A DNA stretch of 64,000 bases from Daphnia carinata (GCF_022539665.2 NC_081338.1:2542001-2606000), one strand, 5' to 3'; shown: positions 1 through 12,564, counted from the first letter of the stretch. The notes: generated by a model from the letters alone, not told the origin. A program made the numbers and translations.

Positions 1-748
1 ACCCTCACGTGAAAACTGCGAGTTGAATACGCAGTTTTGTTCGAGCTCTCGCATTATTGAATGTTATCAGGTGTTGGAATGTTTTTTTTCTCTTACCACT
101 ACATTGTTTTTTCCTAGATTCTTTAGGGAGAGAAAGAAAGGCACATTAAGTGATAAAAATAATAAGCTTTCCTTTTCCTTTAAAGCTATCTTTCTCTAGA
201 CTTACGCGTAGGACAAAAGTGATTTCTCATTTATGACTGCCATCACTTGACGCAAGAGTTCCGACCCGTTCTACGTTATTTCGTTTGAAATATGAAATCG
301 GTTTAAATGTTCGCAGAACTTGAGCATTACATTAAAAAAAAGTCAGTTTTTTCTTAAGTGAGCGCCCACGTAAAAGCTACGGCGAAATAGGATTTTCTCG
401 GAAAAGACGAAGGCGTGACTGGAAAGAGATTTATGGACTTTGAGTCAGGATAAATATGGAATTCGACTGGGACTAGGAAACAAGGGAGCAAACTAGGCCA
501 TGGGCAAAGATCATAGCCAAGTGTTTTGAGTTCATACGAGCGATCGCATATTTTTTATTGGTTCCGAAATAAAAACAACGGCATGTGCTTCGTCATTGCT
601 GGAGAAAGAAAATGAAAAGCCCACAATGCTAGCAGTTTCTAATGATGTCACAAGAAAAGATGGTAGTTAGCTGTTTGCAAGTATTGCGTTTTACCGAATT
701 CTACTCCGAGCATTGCTGTTACATCATCTACTGATCACCATGCAGACG
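1..748. other. Downstream flank of PGAM5, no gene seen
   Basis: I see no coding exon, RNA gene or repeat family here. The stretch presumably holds the 3' untranslated region of the minus-strand PGAM5 gene and intergenic DNA. No ORF of convincing length is present. Confidence 0.5.
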
Positions 749-1833
749 TCACGTCGTGGTAAGTTTAGCGGGTGGAAGATGGCCACAATCGCCAAGAGCT
801 CGTAAAACAACGCGTCCGGAAGGTCGGATGGCAATCCAGGTGATACTCGCGTTATGGAGACTCATACGTAACCAGGCCTCAGGAGGCAACTGTAAAGCTC
901 TAAATAATAAAAAATCTTTATCATAAAACTGTTTGTTGATGTAAATTGTGAATGCTGACCTGCAAACAAAGTAGCGGATAACGTTGGCGTGGCACACGAG
1001 GATTTCGTAACTGTCTTCTTTTTGGGAAGCATCGGCTCTGTGGAAGTATTTTCTGAAAGCAGCTTCTATTCTCGCGCCATCTCGATAAAACTGCTAATGA
1101 TTAGTGAACCAGTTTAATATACAGAACTGAGATCTGAAAGAAAGTGAGAAGTAGTTTACATGCATCTCTGGCTTCCAGTGACCGACTGGGGGCTCTGGAG
1201 GAAAAGGAGCCCCTTCTTGAAGCAAGTCACAAGTATTTACAGGCACATTAGGTAGGTGACCGGAAATGACTTTGGCTGTCTCTCTAGCCCTGCACATGGA
1301 TGATTGCACTATAGATGTGTATGGCTTAGCCAACTCTTTCAAACGCTTTCCAGTATGATCTGCCTGCTCAATACCTAAATTCCAAAATTCATTAATGATA
1401 TTCAACAAAAGAACAAAAATAGATTTTTTACCCAAAGCAGTAAGGTATCGTTCTTCATCTTTTGCACCCTTTAAATTATACTGGCCATGACGAATCAAGA
1501 TAAGATTTCTCGTTGCTGTTGGTTTTACCTTCTCTACTTTTTCGCTATCAACTGATCCAGACTTGGACGGTTTAACCAAAGTGTGTGGTTCTTGCCTAAA
1601 AGGCAGGTAAAGTAAATAAAATCATGAAACTAGGAAGCATTTTTTTTAAATTCTGACCTGTCCCAGTTGAAATCCCATTTGGACCTTGAATTTTGATTGG
1701 CAAACAAAGCAGGGTCTTCCCTATACTTTTCTTCAAGGGCGACCTCTGCTGCACTTACGGCAAGATAGCTTGCCAATACGCCACCAGCAGCCCCAGCTGC
1801 GATGATGTATTTAATCTTACGCAGCAGTCGCAT
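749..1833 (-). CDS. Pgam5: PGAM5, mitochondrial serine/threonine protein phosphatase
   Basis: Five exons: 1833..1658, 1595..1432, 1374..1160, 1090..960 and 899..749, giving 278 residues with all phases closing. PGAM5 is a histidine-phosphatase-superfamily enzyme that dephosphorylates proteins on Ser/Thr. It sits in the mitochondrial membrane and acts in mitochondrial quality control and stress signalling (family knowledge). Seen here: an N-terminal hydrophobic anchor (about residues 8-28), the multimerisation motif WDFNWDRQEP, the catalytic RHG in [10 protein letters not shown], the second histidine in [10 protein letters not shown], and a C-terminal block with [10 protein letters not shown] and [10 protein letters not shown]. 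Length matches the long PGAM5 form. The 57-bp second intron (1375..1431) is a multiple of three with no stop, so retention would insert 19 residues. The start is the first ATG before the membrane anchor. The 5' flank is partly duplicated near 7.5 kb. Confidence 0.94.
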
Positions 1834-2430
1834 TTTGTTCTATTGATGTTAATATCTCGAGGCAAAAACGAAAGGATACGCGAGCTGCAGTGATTATTAT
1901 ACAAACAATCTAGAGAAAGCTCAGGACAACAATTTAACTTGACACATTGAAGGACCGAATACGATACGATGCCAGATCGAAATTTACGTAGATGCGTATC
2001 TTTGCCAGGAAGTATCAAAGAATGTCAGAAATGCCACAAATAAAACCATTATCTCTTTCATTCCGTTGTACAATATGATAAATTTTTATTTTTTAGATAA
2101 TCTGTAACAGATGTGATATGACAGGAAAAATCATGTGCATAAGAGCGAAAAGCCACAGGAAACAATGAATTGCTAACCAGTTCTTTTAAAATCACAACAA
2201 TGAATTTCAAATACACTAGGGTGTGAGCATAATCCCCTTGGAACAACACATTACCAAATAAATAAAACACATGAAAAACTAAAATATTTTTTGAAAATGA
2301 ACAAGACAAAGAAAAGGAAACAAAATAAGATCTGGAACACTTAATGGCAAATACTTGTGACGAAGGAACACATCATGAGGCTGGAATCCAAAAACTTGCA
2401 TGAAAAAAAATATATGTATGTGTAACACTT
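1834..2430. other. PGAM5 5' flank / ABHD-like 3' flank
   Basis: No coding exon was recognised. The part from about 1861 to 2130 contains two blocks that recur, diverged, at about 7448-7655. It should hold the PGAM5 promoter and the end of the upstream hydrolase transcript, since both genes read leftwards. No TATA box was identified. Confidence 0.4.
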
Positions 2431-3660
2431 TTAGCAGGAACTGCGACTAGATCGGCCGTGTCTCAAGTGATTCTTTCTTGGCTTCCGCGAGGCGGGTGAA
2501 CACGTAAGAGATCCGGCTCGGCTGCGTCTTGTCTGCTGACATTGTCTTTCTTGTTGATGTATGGTGACAGATAAGGGCCAGCTAGTGAAAGCCAACACTT
2601 CGTGAATAAAATCACCTATTACGGCATCTGCAAGCCGGGGCGTCGGTTGCAGATGTCCACAGTGGCCACCCAATGGGCAAGTCACCAAAATCAATTGCGG
2701 GTACAAACTGAAAAGCTCCTTGGGCAGAGTGTTGGCCGGCACCAGCGGATCATCATCATAGTGAATTACGAGTAAAGGAACAGCTATGTCATCGGAATCA
2801 CGAAGTGGATCGACCGTTCTTGAATCCATTGGTACTCCTTTGCATTTGGAAAAGATCCAATCGAGGCCGGTTGGCGGTTGCTGCCACAAAGGGCTAACGG
2901 CAATGGCCGAGTGAATCAACGTACTGCTTCCAAATTCGCCCAGATAGGAAATGAGAAGAGAGGCAGCATGACTAAATCCAACCAAAGCCAATGGTGAGTG
3001 AGGATGTTGGACGCTCAGGTACTGAATCACCTGTCGCAGATCACCGCAAACAGACGACGATGAAGTCATTGCGGTCAACGGCGTTCCGGCTAACCCACGT
3101 CGATTCCAGATCACCGGCTGATGTCCCTGGTGGACAAGCGATTGACAAACGGCCTGTAAGTCTCTTTTAGAATCACAAACCCATTGCCCTGGCATTAAGA
3201 TGACAACCCAACTGAATTTACTCGACGCTTTGATGTCAAGAATCAACGGGGATGCTATTCGAGGCAGCACTTGTATCCAGTCGAGCGAAACCAGTCCATC
3301 ATCGTCCATCAGGAGGTATTCACGTAAAAAACGAACTTGACCCGTCCACCGAGTACAAGTTTGAGTGGCTATTGTAGCCACCAAAATGAGCAATGCCCGC
3401 CAGCTACCGGTCACTACAGTCCAGCAACCGGGAACTGTGTAAGCGGCTCGTAGAGCAGGTAACGTGCTAATGAGTCTCTCGGACAAAGAAGAAGGACGAT
3501 AATGCAAGGACGGATAAACCGGATCACCTTGTTCCAGGACGAAGAACACCAAAAGCCGGAGTAGAGCGACAGACAAGAGGCAGCCCATGATTAGAATTAG
3601 AAATGGCCTGAAAATCGTGTCACTGAGGAAAGGCAAGACGACCTCCATCAGTGGCTCCAT
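2431..3660 (-). CDS. ABHD1/3/15-type alpha/beta hydrolase, membrane-anchored
   Basis: A single-exon gene of 409 residues. A hydrophobic segment at about residues 20-42 suggests a membrane anchor, as in the ABHD1/3 family, whose members cleave medium-chain or oxidised phospholipids. The hydrolase core follows. The strand before the oxyanion region reads WVVILMPGQW (150-160). The nucleophile elbow is LVGFSHAA with Ser230. An acidic turn HYDDDPLVP (300-308) supplies the likely Asp, and GGHCGHL (331-337) the likely His. The elbow has His-Ala-Ala after the serine where ABHD1/3 enzymes usually have Met-Gly-Gly, which points to a divergent branch such as ABHD15-like; this assignment is not certain. 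The C-terminal 50 residues are polar, basic and serine-rich. The gene lies upstream of PGAM5 on the same strand. The start is the first ATG of the open frame, just before the anchor. Confidence 0.8.
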   Translation of the reverse strand: MEPLMEVVLPFLSDTIFRPFLILIMGCLLSVALLRLLVFFVLEQGDPVYPSLHYRPSSLSERLISTLPALRAAYTVPGCWTVVTGSWRALLILVATIATQTCTRWTGQVRFLREYLLMDDDGLVSLDWIQVLPRIASPLILDIKASSKFSWVVILMPGQWVCDSKRDLQAVCQSLVHQGHQPVIWNRRGLAGTPLTAMTSSSSVCGDLRQVIQYLSVQHPHSPLALVGFSHAASLLISYLGEFGSSTLIHSAIAVSPLWQQPPTGLDWIFSKCKGVPMDSRTVDPLRDSDDIAVPLLVIHYDDDPLVPANTLPKELFSLYPQLILVTCPLGGHCGHLQPTPRLADAVIGDFIHEVLAFTSWPLSVTIHQQERQCQQTRRSRAGSLTCSPASRKPRKNHLRHGRSSRSSC

Positions 3661-6600
3661 TTCTCCAAAATGATTGGCAATTTGGACGACACCGTCTCAA
3701 GACGGAATCAGATGGTCAAGAATCCTAAGTCATTTCAATGTTCCCGTTAGATTAAACAAACTAACTGATATCAACAATAATATGTTAAGTATATGCAAAA
3801 AAAAGGAACGCAGTAAAAAAAAACAAAAAAAACAAACAAAAGAATTGGTTAATGCGACAAGTTCCAATCGCGAATGTCCTTGTTCTTCGCTGTTCTATTC
3901 AAGCTTACATGTTACAGGATTCCACATTTTTTTTTCCTTGTCAAAGAGAAAAAATTTGCATTTTGTAAAAAATCAAATGAATAAATAATCAAACGCGTAC
4001 CGAGCTTGTCAGAGAAGATCCAAATTGATCTCGATGCAATTCAGCGCTGTCATCATCGACAGATGACGTCAATGATGCACTGCAGTTTGTACGTACAGTA
4101 TATTTACATTAGGAGAGTGAAAGCTCTTGGATATTTTGGAACTTCTCGAAAGTTATAAATAAAAGTTTCCGCCTACTTTCAGACGCTTTCAGGTTGCAAT
4201 TGAATTTAAAGCTACGCCTTCACAGTGGCTTAAGGTTTTCGAATTTTAAGAGTTAGGAAACTAAAGCCTGTCAACGTCTACCACTGCCAAATGCGATTGC
4301 ATTCATCGCTCACATTTGCATGCATCACGACCGAACCCTTCACATGCTCACATCTAAGTGTACCTAAAATGCTTTTCACTTGCGAATCGATAAATAGAAC
4401 ATGATAGCTCCTATCACAGAAGACAGATTACGTGCAAAATGATAATCAGTTTACCATGAATAAAATATGGTACGTTGCTTTTCAAGGCAATTATACAAAA
4501 AACGATTTTCTTCTTGCCTGTTTTTTTTCTCCTAATTCAGTCGGCTAGTCTATTTTGAACTTGACGTGTGCCATAGGGCTTATACACTACGACCTAGACG
4601 TTAACGCACATCTATCTAGATAGATGTACAGTTTCAAGCGCAAATTGCGTATCCTCTATTTAACGGCTCCTGTTGATATTGTTTCAAACGACATTGATCG
4701 ATGCTGATTGGGTTTACGTAGTACCTTGTTAGTATACACAATGTATAAGCGTACATTATTACGAACGCGTTCAACAGCTCGAACGCTGGCGCAATACAGA
4801 CAACTGGAACTGTCGTGCGGTGCTAATGCAATTTTGTCTGACATACTATACAGGATTTTGCTACTTTATGTAATACATTGCTCCACGTAGGGAAAGCTGG
4901 AAGAAAAAAACAATTGAAGCTCTTAGATTCGTTTTGCTCCCCACAAGAGCACGTCTTCGATGATTTAACTTGGAACACAATTTATCGCTAACTACGATAA
5001 AGATATGGGAAGTATAAGTTCATATACCTGTGGTAGGAAGTCCTGCTAGACATCATTCTGGGTGTAACGAACTGTAAAAGTTCTAGGACGCAGCATGGAT
5101 GGTAGAACAAACAAACTTCAATTTCGAAAACCACACATCAGCCGTGCGTCTCGCGCAGTCAAGTAGATAGACAATCTTCTAGCGCTGATGCAACACTGCG
5201 ACTGTTAGATAATAAGACTATAGCGCAACAGAGAGAAAACAACCACACCAAATCGAACACGAAATTCCCGAAAAAAAGAACTAACAACTCCTGCAACCGC
5301 GGCATTGTCGACATTGTCGACTGCCGTTTCCCCCCCAACTAGCATCGATCTTAGTCTCAGTCGATTGAGAAAGTGAGCGAATTTCCAGTTACTTGTCTCT
5401 CTCTCTCTCCGTGTAAACGCTTTGATGCGAAATGCACGTTTTTCTTTTTCCAGTTGGACGAACTTTAAGACCAAAAGCCGAGTCTGCGCCATGAAAATCA
5501 AACGACTACGTGTTTTCCGTCTCCATCCGTGTAGACGATCGCGTTTGTTGTTGTTTCCTCATATGTGCGCCTCTTTTTTTTTTTTTCTACGATAAAACAT
5601 AAGCAATGCTTAGACAACCCTTTGTCTTTGTTAGCAAAAAACATTCCGTACTCGTACAGCAATAAAAAAAATGGCACACGGAGGTGCGATCGCTGCAAAT
5701 TCTTGTTGTCGAAGCGATCAATCGTTTTGAAAGGCGCATGTTCTTTATTATTGCGCACAACTAGACATATTGGAGATTGCTTGTAAAAACCGTTGCCTTT
5801 TGATGTGCGTCTTACGCAGCATGCAATCACCGACATCCCGAGAAAATCCTGCCTGATCCCCGATTCGCTTTTGTTCGCGATTATAACTTAGATATGTTGT
5901 CTTCTCTCGCGAGACTATTGCCGTAGCATTTTCGTTCATCTTTATGAGGCTCTCGGCGTTCTGTCTTGTGATAAATTACATCCAGAATTGTAAGCCTCCA
6001 GATATTAGCCTCGTGGCTTTTATATGATCGTTTCCTTTTGTGCCATTTTCCGTATATTCCCAGTGAATTTTTCAACTTGCAGCAGCACGAACCGAGTCAG
6101 TGTAGTCTGTTGCAAGTTGCAAGATAAAAATGAGTTATGAGTTCTGTCTTTTACCACTTATTGTATTGCGTTCCGGCAATGCTCGCGAAGCACCAGCAAC
6201 CATTGTTACGCTAAAAACACGTTAGGATGTGACACAGCAAGAAGAACGTTCTATTATGATCCGGAAAAAAAATAAATCGAACTCGATATGTTCCACCGGA
6301 AATCAACGCACACTGTAATGAAATTACCGATAATAAATAGCACGATCAGGTGTCTTTCCGGGTTTCAATTCCATGTGTTACGTGCTGAAAGAAGGAAAAG
6401 GCCGGTTGCCAACCAAATGCCGGACGATGTCCACGTTGTGTTGCATAAGGTTTTAATCTTAGTGTTGTCAATTAGCTGTCTGTGTAGTGCCATAAAGCCT
6501 TTTGTGTGCGGTAATCACTTGTCGATTCGAAAGCTATATAGCGGAACAGCGAAATGCAATTATTCTTTTCTGCCATTACCGAAGCGTGGGCTACATAGAG

Positions 6601-6911
6601 GGCACACACGTAACAACGGGTAATAGATGTACGACTAGAACCTAAAACTATAATGCATTTCGGAATGATGTCAGTTCAATCAATGAACTTTGTTTGCGTC
6701 TAACGCGGTTTTTCATTCATTGTTTTTGTTTTTTTACTGGTATTATGTATTGTGACAATTATCCAGGAAGTCTGTGGTTTTCAATTGTACGGAATTTACA
6801 GATAGAATACCGTAGGTGTACGGAAAAAAAAAATAAAAAATAAGGACTGTATAACAAATACGGTATATTATTAGCATAAAATATGAGACCCCTACCTCGT
6901 TTAGTTGCGTA
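3661..6911. other. Intergenic DNA, no gene supported
   Basis: Several ORFs of 60-110 codons occur on both strands, but none shows a recognisable family, splice-site support or coding-like composition. A perfect 20-bp palindrome lies at 4608-4627 and a TGACGTCA (CRE-like) octamer near 4063. The 5' end should contain the promoter of the minus-strand hydrolase. Confidence 0.4.
4608..4627. repeat. Perfect 20-bp palindrome
   Basis: The 20 bases are identical to their own reverse complement, centred on CTAG, with no spacer. No neighbouring gene explains it. It could be a dimer binding site, or chance in a large intergenic region. Confidence 0.6.
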
Positions 6912-7160
6912 CCTGTCGGCTGTTTGTAACGGGATCGTAAGAATGGCGAGACGCACAACGAATAGTCGTTAGACAAGTTAGGGCGGTTGCAAATCCATGA
7001 TCAGACGACACATGGAAACCAATAACAATTGACTGATGGTGATGAGCCCAAAGTCCTTTGATGTTTTTGCACGCTACATCGTCGGCAATTGTTGTGATAT
7101 CCATTAGGGCTGCAGTGAATAAGACTCGCCCGTTCGGTATGACCTTTGATGGGCAAGGCA
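6912..7160 (-). pseudogene. Unassigned exon-like ORF
   Basis: This minus-strand interval has no stop codon in one frame and is bounded by plausible splice sites: an acceptor ending TATTTTCCAG and a donor CAG|GTACGC. The encoded peptide, with stretches such as KVIPNGRVLFTAALMD and IVIGFHVSSDHGF, looks protein-like but I do not recognise a family. I found no matching upstream or downstream exon. It lies just beyond the block shared with the PGAM5 5' flank. It may be an exon of an unidentified gene, a gene remnant, or chance. Confidence 0.25.
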
Positions 7161-7447
7161 CTGGAAAATACCGAACTTGGCATGAGAAATCGATGACGTC
7201 CTCCCCTCTCTATTTGGCGTTGCTCCAGTGAATAGGAAAAAACTCAAGTTCATGGCTGAGATTAAAGATGAGAGAACGCAACGTGCACCTTTGTTGGGAA
7301 CTAATACTCAATCAATGGACCATGAAATTCAAACGAGAATCTGATATCTCTTTAAATTGGGCCTCTTCCACTTGTTGACTTTGAACGCTGTTGCTCCTTC
7401 TTCGGTGTAATCAAAGGCTCATCGACGTTCTGCTTTGTAGTCACGAA

Positions 7448-7655
7448 GTCAAAACGAAATGTTACGTGAGCCAGCACTAATTATTTTACAAACAATCAAC
7501 AGAAAGCTGAAGGCAACAATTTCACTTGACACGTTGAAGAATAGAATATTATACGATGTGATATTATAGGCATATTGTGTCATATAATGTCATAAATTTT
7601 AATTTTCTTAGATAATCAGCAATGTGTTTGATAATGACAATGGAAAAAATTAGGT
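7448..7655. repeat. Diverged copy of the PGAM5 5' flank
   Basis: Positions about 7448-7555 align with 1861-1970, and about 7588-7655 with 2078-2130, in the same orientation and order. Shared words include TTTACAAACAATC, GAAAGCT, CAACAATTT, ACTTGACAC and TTAGATAATC. Much of the intervening sequence differs. The copy does not carry an intact PGAM5 first exon. Confidence 0.75.
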
Positions 7656-10600
7656 TGTTTTATTTGGAACATCAACGCTGAGTTACAGAGAGAACGAATT
7701 GTACCAATATCGAGCTACGTTTTTTGTTTACAGTTTATAGCGGTTTTGCTTTGATTGGCCTACAAATTAAAACCCGAATGCGCCATCACCCACAGAACCT
7801 GATTCCCATGGTAGTCTGTGCTCTATGATTTTTTTTTTCTCCGACGTCATCTCGTTAGTACTGTTCTCCGCAACACAGATCAACGTGGATCCATAGCGTA
7901 AGTCGAAGCTAATGCTAGATCCGACCCAATCGATTTCATCGATAGCAAAAATCGCTGGGAGCAACACGAGCTCATTAAAGGCGCCCTGTTTGCACGCGGA
8001 ACCGTGTTCTACATTTTAAAATGCATCAATTAGGAAACCTTAGCAACAGAAATGAATGAATCATTTGCCCGAAGAAAAGAGCAAAAATCTATTATTACGT
8101 AAGCGTCCGAACCCGGATTGCGCTTACATTCGATTCAAAATCCATCGGAAAGAAAATTGTTTCATCACATCAATAGATGGCTCGTGGCTAGCTGGACTTG
8201 AAGCATCACCAACAGGAAGTTCCGAGACGATTCATAAACTTGATGATTCGTGAAAACGCGTTATGAGGACACAGGATGCTGGAACCCCGTGGTACGAAAA
8301 AATCCGTTGATTCAGTCAACGTCTGGATCGCCCTTTCAATTTGTTTACGTGGCAAAACACCAAACGCCCAATTTTATTTATTTTTTTCCCCTATATTTTT
8401 CCCGGTCGTACGATGTAGTACAATTCGTAATGAGACCACCGTGTGACCGACGGCCAAAATGAAACCGGGCAGCCGACGTCTGTGCGGCGAAGTGCGCAAC
8501 ATTCTCATTGCATTCTGGTTATTGCTGAACAGTTTATACATTATAGACAGATAGGGAAACAACTGGCGTACAAGTGTTGAATGCAATAGCCTTGTTGTTT
8601 TTTTTTTTTGCCTTATGATTACAGCCGCCTGTGCAACGCGGTGTGCCCCGCCTGTGGCGGTATAGAGTACAAGTACAATACGCGTAACGGCGGTGAACGA
8701 ACCGACAGAGACGACGTGTGGTAGCAGCAGATGGGGTAGTCTATAGCAGGTGCCTTTCTGGTCATTTGTTTTTTGTTTTGTTTTTGTACCGTACACGCGT
8801 TAGACCATTTGGCGAATGGAAAAAGAAGTAGTTTGTAGTTGACTCCAGTGGCCGTTGAGTTAAAGAGATGTAGATGACCAAAGGACGCCGTGATACGTCA
8901 TAAACCATTGATGAATAATGAGAGAGAGCGACCCTCTAATCGTTTGAAGTCGACGAGTTGCTAGTGACGTGGTAAAAAAATGTCTTTCATGGGCATTGGG
9001 GTCATTGATTCCATAATATCGGAAGTCGAAAGAAAAAATGTGAACAGGTGACGCATATGGAAATGAGAAAACTGTTGGCGTCAAACTGAACAGCAAGTCT
9101 TCGCTTGTGACGGCGTGAATTCGTAACCTGAATTTCAAGGTCCGTTCCGTCTGCTGTACGACAACCGAGTTGTCCAAATATGACATTGTTACCGTCAACT
9201 GGATAATCTTGGAACGAAAATTGATGTTATTGTCTATTCACATAGGCGATTGAGCTCGTGATGACGCTCAGCGATTTTCTTATAGCACGTTCAAAGGCGC
9301 AATAGTAACAGACAAAAAAAAAAAAAAAAAAAATCAAATGTCATTAATGAATGAAAATGGCACATTATTTTGTCATTCTGGCTCGGATAGCTGTTGGAGA
9401 AAACTAAATAACGCAAAAACTTTCTCCGACGTAGATTTCAGCTGAAAATGACTGTACTTGTTCTATCTCCATTATTATATTATATAGGTCTATTATTACA
9501 CGAGCGTTGTAATCACAAACGATTGTTCGTTTCCCTTTTCCCGCTAGCCTTCTTCTCTGCATTGTGTTGATTTCAAAAAAAAAAACAAAAAAAAAAGAAC
9601 GGCATCGGGTTGAGTTGCGTGTAGTTTCAAAATTCCCCGGTCTTTAAAATAAATAAAGAAGAAAAAAAAAAAAAAAAAAAAAAACGAATGGCAAGGAGAA
9701 AGGGGTTTCAGCAAACAATGGAAGGAGCACAGAGAAAATGCCATCGTGATGAGTTCTTTTAGCTTTCGGCACATGACCGCACGGCGGAGAAAGGCGAATA
9801 GCGGAGGAGACGATATTATTCTTTCGGTCGGCGTCTGCAAATAATGACAAGGTGGATAGAACGCGGAAATCGGTCTAAACAAGACAACAAGTGGCAAAAG
9901 AGAAAATGGTTAAAATACACAAGTAGAGGTGCAAGTAGAAACGAAACTTTCTTTCACGAATTGTTTTCTGCTTTTTTTTTTTTTTTTTCATCTCTCCCCC
10001 ATCGTCTTTTTCTTTTTTTTTCCCCTCATTTGCAGATGAAAAATGCACGGAAGAGAATGAACGCCAAAGGTCACGAAAAAGAAAGAGAGAGGCTCATAAT
10101 CGCGGCAATTAAGAGAAAGGAGCCCTCCACTGAAGTTGCAGGGGTCGGTGGCATCATCTAAAGTGAAACTTTTCTTTTTTTTTTTTTTCTTTTTTGACGG
10201 CCGGAGAATCTTAACGGAAATCCGCCTCTCTCTTTCACCTGTTCACCGTTGAATATGTGTCACCTATTTTTGTTGTATATCCGTGTTAGAGTCCCGCGTC
10301 TATGGCGCCTTCGTTTTCTACGTACGAACGAACAATGGCCGGGTTTTTTTTTTTTTTTCAAAATTTGTCTTCATTTTCTTATGACGTCCATTCGTTTCCT
10401 TATTGTGGATGGAGGGGGGGATGTCCTCTTACGTGTACATTCTTTTTCTGGTCGGCACATGAACGAACAATTGAAAATGCAGGGCTTTAAGTGATCCACG
10501 TTATACTTGATCGTGAAGCCGAACCAACCGCTTGTGGTGCCGTTCCGCCAGCCGCTTGCGCACAGATTTCATTGTAATGCGTGATGCATCTTGAAAGCAT

Positions 10601-11153
10601 TAATAGTTATACTTAGAACTCCGATTACAACCGAAAATTCTGTGAAACAAAAAAAAAAAAATGAATTGAACAGAGGCCCCCTCTCAGATCGAAAGTAGGT
10701 CAATCCTCTCCACCTTAACGCATGCTGTTTTCGCGTCAGATGTTATATGCGAGGGTCAACTCGAATCAAACGAACATTGAAAGCGAAAATTATTTTTTTA
10801 AATATCTCATTTCACTATTTTTTTTTGTTTTGTTTTGTTTTCATGTGTACGCGTTAAAAATGAAAAATAATACGATGCGCATTTCGGTGGAAATAAGTAT
10901 AAAAGATGTAGTATAAAATGCAGCGGTTATCGTTCCCGGAACAAGAGAGACCCGAGTTCATGAGCCCGTCCAAAAAGGGCCATCATGAATAGAGGGGGGG
11001 TCGAAAAGGATAGGTTTGGAATTTCTTTTGACTTTTTCCAGCAAACTGGAAAGGTTTCAGCCCTTTTTTTTTTTTTTCCTTCTTCTTCTTCTTCTTACTG
11101 AGAATGATGGAAAGTTTAAAAGGCGAAAGACGACGATGACGTTGTTCAACTCG

Positions 11154-11171
11154 CACACACACACACACACA
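11154..11171. repeat. (CA)n microsatellite
   Basis: A dinucleotide tract of about nine CA units in the gene-poor region. No gene context. Confidence 0.9.
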
Positions 11172-12540
11172 ACCGGAGAAGGGATCTAACGGTACTTTTT
11201 CTTTTAAAGTTATTCATTTTTTTTTCTTCTTCTTCTTTTCGTAAGCGACTCTTGGTGATGGCCAGAGGCTGTTGTGCTGGAACGAGAAAAGCCGCCCACA
11301 AGAAGCCAAAGAAAACCCATATCTGGTTATCCATGAAGATGAAGAAGAAAAAAGAGGAGGCAAAACTCTTGCTCGAGTTGTAGGTCATTGGGTCATGGTG
11401 CAATCACCTTCCTCTCTCTTCTTCTTCTTCTTCTTCGTCTTCTTCAACCAATTCTTCTCCATCTGTGTAGTTTTCTTCTTCTTTTGGGCATGTACAAATT
11501 GTGCGTACAAAGAATGGCTTCCAGGTAAGAAAAATAAAAAAAAAAATGTTTGATCTTTTTTAGGTGATTACTTTTTCCCCATCTCAAATGGGGAGTGCTA
11601 GGTGGAGTAAATTCCATCCGGCGGCGATCTTGTTCCAGCGTTTTTTTTTTTTTTTTTTTTCTTTATAACGCTATCGTCCCCGCTGTCTTCCATCCCTTCT
11701 TTTCACCTTCCTTTCCATCTTCTTTTAAGCACTTACCTTGTCTTCTTCGGTATTTTTTTTTTCGTTTTTGACCGACTCGTGTTGTTGTTTTGGCTGTGTG
11801 TGACCTCTGAAGGTCACACATAGCCGCTATGAGGCAGCCGGAAGCGCCAGGACCTCCGACGCGTAGTCGCCTATGTATTACTGTCGTCGCATTCAGTCTG
11901 AGAATACCATGTCTCGTCAAAACATTGAATTTTATTTAATGATTTGTTTTTTATAAATCCGCCTATTTTTTTTTTCTTAACTTGATTCTGTGCCACTTCG
12001 TCGCTAATAATCCAATTCATTTTGTTTCAAAACGGAATGTGATGCCAACAGCATAACCTGAATTTTAAAGAAACTCGTTTTCTTAGGATTATTCCTGAAA
12101 TGTGACCAAAATTTCTAACCTTTGGTTGCGAATAGCTGTGCAAATGTCACAACATCCTGCGTCGAATTTCAGCAACGGACGAAACGTGACATCCAAACAA
12201 TTTCGTTCCAAACTCTTGTTTTCATTCAGTTTTTTTTATTTTTATCGTGGAAATCAAATGCAATTTGCTTACTGCAATTAGGGAAGCTTTTAAAAGCGGA
12301 ATGTCGTCGGTGACCTTTCTAGTTCATTGGCGTTAGACCTTTCACACGATGATTGTCGTTCACCAAGTAGGAAAAACAAAACAGAGAGGAGGAGAACTAC
12401 CAGAGAAATACACAGCGGGAGGTAACGATCTCCGTTACTTGTTACGGCACAAGAACTGTATGCCTCAATGCTATAGAATGTCATGGCCGTGTTTGGGGGC
12501 TTCAGTATCTGACCTTGACCCTGACTTCACCAGCAACGGT

Positions 12541-12564
12541 TTCTTCTTCTTCTTCTTCTTCTTC
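12541..12564. repeat. (TTC)n microsatellite
   Basis: Eight TTC units in a row. Similar TCT/TTC tracts occur near 11079 and 11424, so this trinucleotide recurs in the block. Confidence 0.9.

Noticed and set aside
8374-8796. 140-codon minus-strand ORF
   Set aside because: No recognisable family or splice partner, Lys-rich segments from poly-T, and located in homopolymer-rich DNA.
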